Shown in pieces: positions 4,910-7,077 of a stretch of DNA of 7,077 nt; position 1 is the stretch's first letter, and each line of letters opens with the position of its first letter. This DNA is from Pseudomonadota bacterium (GTDB lineage Bacteria > Desulfobacterota > Desulfovibrionia > Desulfovibrionales > Desulfovibrionaceae): positions 1 through 7,077 of the forward strand of contig JAEZEM010000465.1 in NCBI GenBank assembly GCA_023417745.1, written 5' to 3'. Both the position numbers and the translations under genes were made by a program. The notes beneath the pieces are model-generated. The model saw only the letters and a list, made by a program, of their open reading frames with translations, made no database searches and had not been told where the DNA came from.

Positions 4910-7009
4910 ATGCCCACTGACCATCCCAGCATCTGCCGGGGCTGCCATGGCGGCTGCGCGGCTTGGGTGACGGTGGACGGCGGGAGGGTTGTACGGGTGC
5001 GGCCCAGGGCTGGTTCGCCGTTCAATCTCGGCCGCATGTGCGTCAAGGGGTTGTCCGCGCCGGCCATGATGGCCCATCCCGACCGGCTGACCGTGCCGCT
5101 GCGGCGTGTGGGCGAGCGCGGGCAGGGCCGTTTCGAGCCGGTCTCCTGGGACGAGGTGATGGCGGCCATTGCCGGGCGGCTCGACGCGTTTCGCCGCGAG
5201 AGCGGCCCCCACAGCGTGGCCTTGGGGCAGGGCACGGGCCGGCCGCATTATTTTCATGTCATCCGTTTCGCCAACACCTTTGGCACGCCCAACTGGTACG
5301 AGCCGGGGCTGGCCAACTGCTTCATTCCGCGCATCACCGTCTCCAATCTTACCTACGGCGGCTTCGTGGTCGGCGACTACACCGGTGAGGCGCCGCCGCG
5401 CACGATCCTTTTTTGGGGCCACAATCCGCTCGTCTCCGGGCCGGACGGCGAGCTGGCCTTTCCGATCAAAAAGGCCCTGGCCGCCGGGGCGCGCGGCATT
5501 GCCGTGGACCCCAGGCGCAGCGAGACGGCCAGGCGTTGCGACCTGTGGCTGCCCATCCGCCCGGGAACCGACGCGGCGCTGGCCCTCGGCATGGCCCGGG
5601 CCATCATTGAGGAAGGCTGGTACGATAGAGAATTCGTCGCGGCCCATACGCTGGGCTTTGACGAGTTGCGGGCGGCCGTGGCCCACTGCACGCCGCAGTG
5701 GACCGAGGCGCGCACCGGCGTGCCGGCCGGCCTGATGCTGGAGGCGGCCCGGCGCTATGCCCTGGAAAAGCCGTCCATCCTCGACTGGGGCGTGTCCCTG
5801 GAGCAGAACCCCAACTGCCTGCAAACGGTGCGGGCCGTGGCCGTGCTGCGGGGGCTGACCGGCAATCTGGACATTCCGGGCGGCGACGTGTTCGGGACCG
5901 AGCTCATCGGGGCCTATCCCGTGTTGCGCCAGGCCCTGCCCGCCGAGGCCCAGGCGTTGCGCCTGGGGGCCGAGCGCTTCAAACTCCTGGGCGGCTTCCG
6001 GGCCTTTATGCCCTCGGCCCATATCCCCACGCTTTTCGGGGCCATGCGCACGGGGCAGCCTTATCCGGTGCGGGCGCTCTTGCTTTTCGGCAACAACCCC
6101 CTGGCCACGGTGGCCGATTCCCGGGCAGTGCTTAATAGCCTCAAGGCCCTGGAACTCTTGGTCGTGGCCGACCATTTCCTGACGCCCACGGCCGCTCTGG
6201 CCGATTACGTGCTGCCGGCGGCCATGTGGCCCGAGATGGACGGCGTCATCGAATTGCCGCTGGTGGCCCCGCGCGCGGTGTTCGCCCATCGCAAGCTGGT
6301 GCAAACCGGCCAGTGTCGCCAGATCGAGGCCATGCTGGACGATCTGGCCGTCCGGCTGGGCCTGCCCGGGGCCGGCGAGCCGCTCCACGACATCTTCGAC
6401 GCCCGGCTGCGTCCGGCCGGCGTGAGCTTTGCCGAGCTGGCCGGGGGCGGCATGGTCATGCCGCCCCCGGCTTACCGCCGCTACGCCGAAAAAGGCTTTC
6501 GCACGCCCACGCGCAAGGTGGAGCTTTTTTCCAAGGGGTTGGCCCGGTTGGGCTACGATCCGCTGCCCAGCTACGCCCCGCCGCCGGAAAGCCCGGAAGC
6601 CTCGCCCGAGACGGCCCGGGAGTTTCCGCTCATCCTCACCACCGGGGCGCGACGGGCCGAATATTTCCACAGCGACGGCCGGCAGATCGCGTATCTGCGC
6701 TCCCGGCGTCCCGATCCCCTGGCCGAGCTGGGGCCGGCCACGGCGGCGGCGCGCGGCATTGCCGACGGCGACTGGGTGCGGGTGAAAAGCCCGCGCGGGC
6801 AGGTCCGTATGCGGGCGCGGGTGACGCCGGACATCCTGGAAGGGGTGGCCAGCCTGGACCACGGCTGGTGGTTCCCGGAGCGCGGCCCGGGCAACTTCGG
6901 CGAACTGGAGTCCGCCGCCAACGTGCTGACCAGCGCCGGCCCGCCCTACGACCCGGCCTTCGGCTCGTACCAGCTGCGGGGGCTTTTGTGCGAAGTGGAG
7001 AAGGAATGA
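4910..7009 (+). CDS. Molybdopterin (Mo/W-bisMGD) oxidoreductase with [4Fe-4S] cluster, acetylene-hydratase-like group
   Basis: This 699-residue protein fits the catalytic subunit of the DMSO-reductase superfamily. The N-terminal cluster motif is Cys9-x2-Cys12-x3-Cys16-x27-Cys44, then VKG (45-47). The expected metal ligand is Cys137 in EPGLANCFIPR (131-141). MGD-binding stretches follow: WGHNPLVSGPDGE (169-181), IAVDPRRSETARRCDLWLPIRPGTDAAL (starting at 197) and LLFGNNPLATVADSR (391-405). The C-terminal dinucleotide-binding domain (about 570-699) has TTGARRAEYFHSDGRQ (577-592), HGWWFPERG (651-659) and a terminal NVLTSAGPPYDP-to-RGLLCEV stretch typical of acetylene-hydratase-like proteins. Acetylene hydratase itself has Asp after the second cluster Cys; here it is His13, as in many relatives, so that activity is not predicted. 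There is no twin-arginine signal, so the enzyme is cytoplasmic. No electron-transfer subunit is visible. ATG 4910 is chosen because the cluster motif starts directly after it. ATGs at 4736 and 4841 lie in repeats B and C. No good Shine-Dalgarno precedes any of the three. The substrate is unknown. Confidence 0.88.
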   Translation: MPTDHPSICRGCHGGCAAWVTVDGGRVVRVRPRAGSPFNLGRMCVKGLSAPAMMAHPDRLTVPLRRVGERGQGRFEPVSWDEVMAAIAGRLDAFRRESGPHSVALGQGTGRPHYFHVIRFANTFGTPNWYEPGLANCFIPRITVSNLTYGGFVVGDYTGEAPPRTILFWGHNPLVSGPDGELAFPIKKALAAGARGIAVDPRRSETARRCDLWLPIRPGTDAALALGMARAIIEEGWYDREFVAAHTLGFDELRAAVAHCTPQWTEARTGVPAGLMLEAARRYALEKPSILDWGVSLEQNPNCLQTVRAVAVLRGLTGNLDIPGGDVFGTELIGAYPVLRQALPAEAQALRLGAERFKLLGGFRAFMPSAHIPTLFGAMRTGQPYPVRALLLFGNNPLATVADSRAVLNSLKALELLVVADHFLTPTAALADYVLPAAMWPEMDGVIELPLVAPRAVFAHRKLVQTGQCRQIEAMLDDLAVRLGLPGAGEPLHDIFDARLRPAGVSFAELAGGGMVMPPPAYRRYAEKGFRTPTRKVELFSKGLARLGYDPLPSYAPPPESPEASPETAREFPLILTTGARRAEYFHSDGRQIAYLRSRRPDPLAELGPATAAARGIADGDWVRVKSPRGQVRMRARVTPDILEGVASLDHGWWFPERGPGNFGELESAANVLTSAGPPYDPAFGSYQLRGLLCEVEKE

Positions 7010-7022
7010 GGGGGGTGGAGAT

Positions 7023-7077
7023 TGCCTCCGGCGGGGGGGGGGGGGGGGGGGGGGGGCCGCCCCCGGGCGCCCCCGCG
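7023..7077 (-). repeat. Partial or corrupted palindromic repeat, copy D, at window end
   Basis: The first 12 nt (7023-7034, TGCCTCCGGCGG) match the start of copy A in the same orientation. Where the hairpin should follow there is instead a run of G and then a C/G-only tail. It lies 13 nt after the molybdoenzyme stop, the same kind of position as the other copies. It is either a diverged copy or a real copy garbled by sequencing. Confidence 0.55.
7033..7056. other. 24-nt poly-G homopolymer, probable sequence or assembly artefact
   Basis: Twenty-four consecutive G bases sit inside the last 45 nt of the window, where repeat copy D should fold into a GC-only hairpin. The tail after it contains only C and G. 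No other run in the window is comparable; elsewhere the longest runs in the repeats are six bases. A low-quality contig end at a strong palindrome explains this better than biology. Confidence 0.6.

Noticed and set aside
4859..6862. Very long open frame on the - strand (667 codons) opposite the molybdoenzyme
   Set aside because: It is antisense to a gene with clear domains and motifs. Its translation is rich in G, R, H, P and Q with no recognisable family, as expected for the complement of high-GC codons.

Overview
The window is GC-rich, gene-dense bacterial DNA. Every supported gene lies on the + strand. Composition, overlapping gene junctions, a DUF1772 membrane protein, an orphan acetylene-hydratase-like molybdopterin enzyme and GC-rich palindromic intergenic repeats together suggest a Desulfovibrio-type sulfate reducer (Desulfovibrionaceae). 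That placement is an inference from style and recall, not from a marker gene.

Region 1 (1-3083) is a tightly packed deoxysugar and surface-glycan block. It holds the C-terminal end of a membrane-anchored family 2 glycosyltransferase, a cupin-type sugar 3,4-ketoisomerase (FdtA/QdtA/WxcM-like), an NDP-hexose 2,3-dehydratase with two homologous halves, and a Gfo/Idh/MocA-type reductase that is probably a sugar ketoreductase. Neighbours overlap by 4-7 nt, so they are almost certainly cotranscribed and translationally coupled. Region 2 (3084-4717) begins with an 83-nt gap holding repeat copy A. A PLP-dependent DegT/EryC1 sugar aminotransferase follows, and a four-helix DUF1772 membrane protein starts 3 nt after it. 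The soluble enzymes would convert an NDP-4-keto-6-deoxyhexose (probably dTDP-linked) into a 3-amino-3,6-dideoxy sugar, a 2,6-dideoxy sugar or a 2,3,6-trideoxy-3-amino sugar. The upstream genes for making that precursor are not in the window.

Region 3 (4718-7077) has a 192-nt gap with two direct copies (B and C) of the same palindromic repeat. It is followed by a 699-residue cytoplasmic molybdopterin/[4Fe-4S] enzyme, then a partial or corrupted fourth copy (D) carrying a 24-G run at the window end.

The least ordinary feature is the repeat family. Three full copies of about 41-48 nt occur, A inverted relative to B and C. Each contains a 9-bp perfect hairpin with a 3-nt loop. The only two differences between B and C pair with each other in the stem, a compensatory C-G to T-A change. 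Every intergenic gap longer than 3 nt in this window carries a copy. The element also carries start codons and an open frame, so it can mislead start-site calls for the aminotransferase and the molybdoenzyme.
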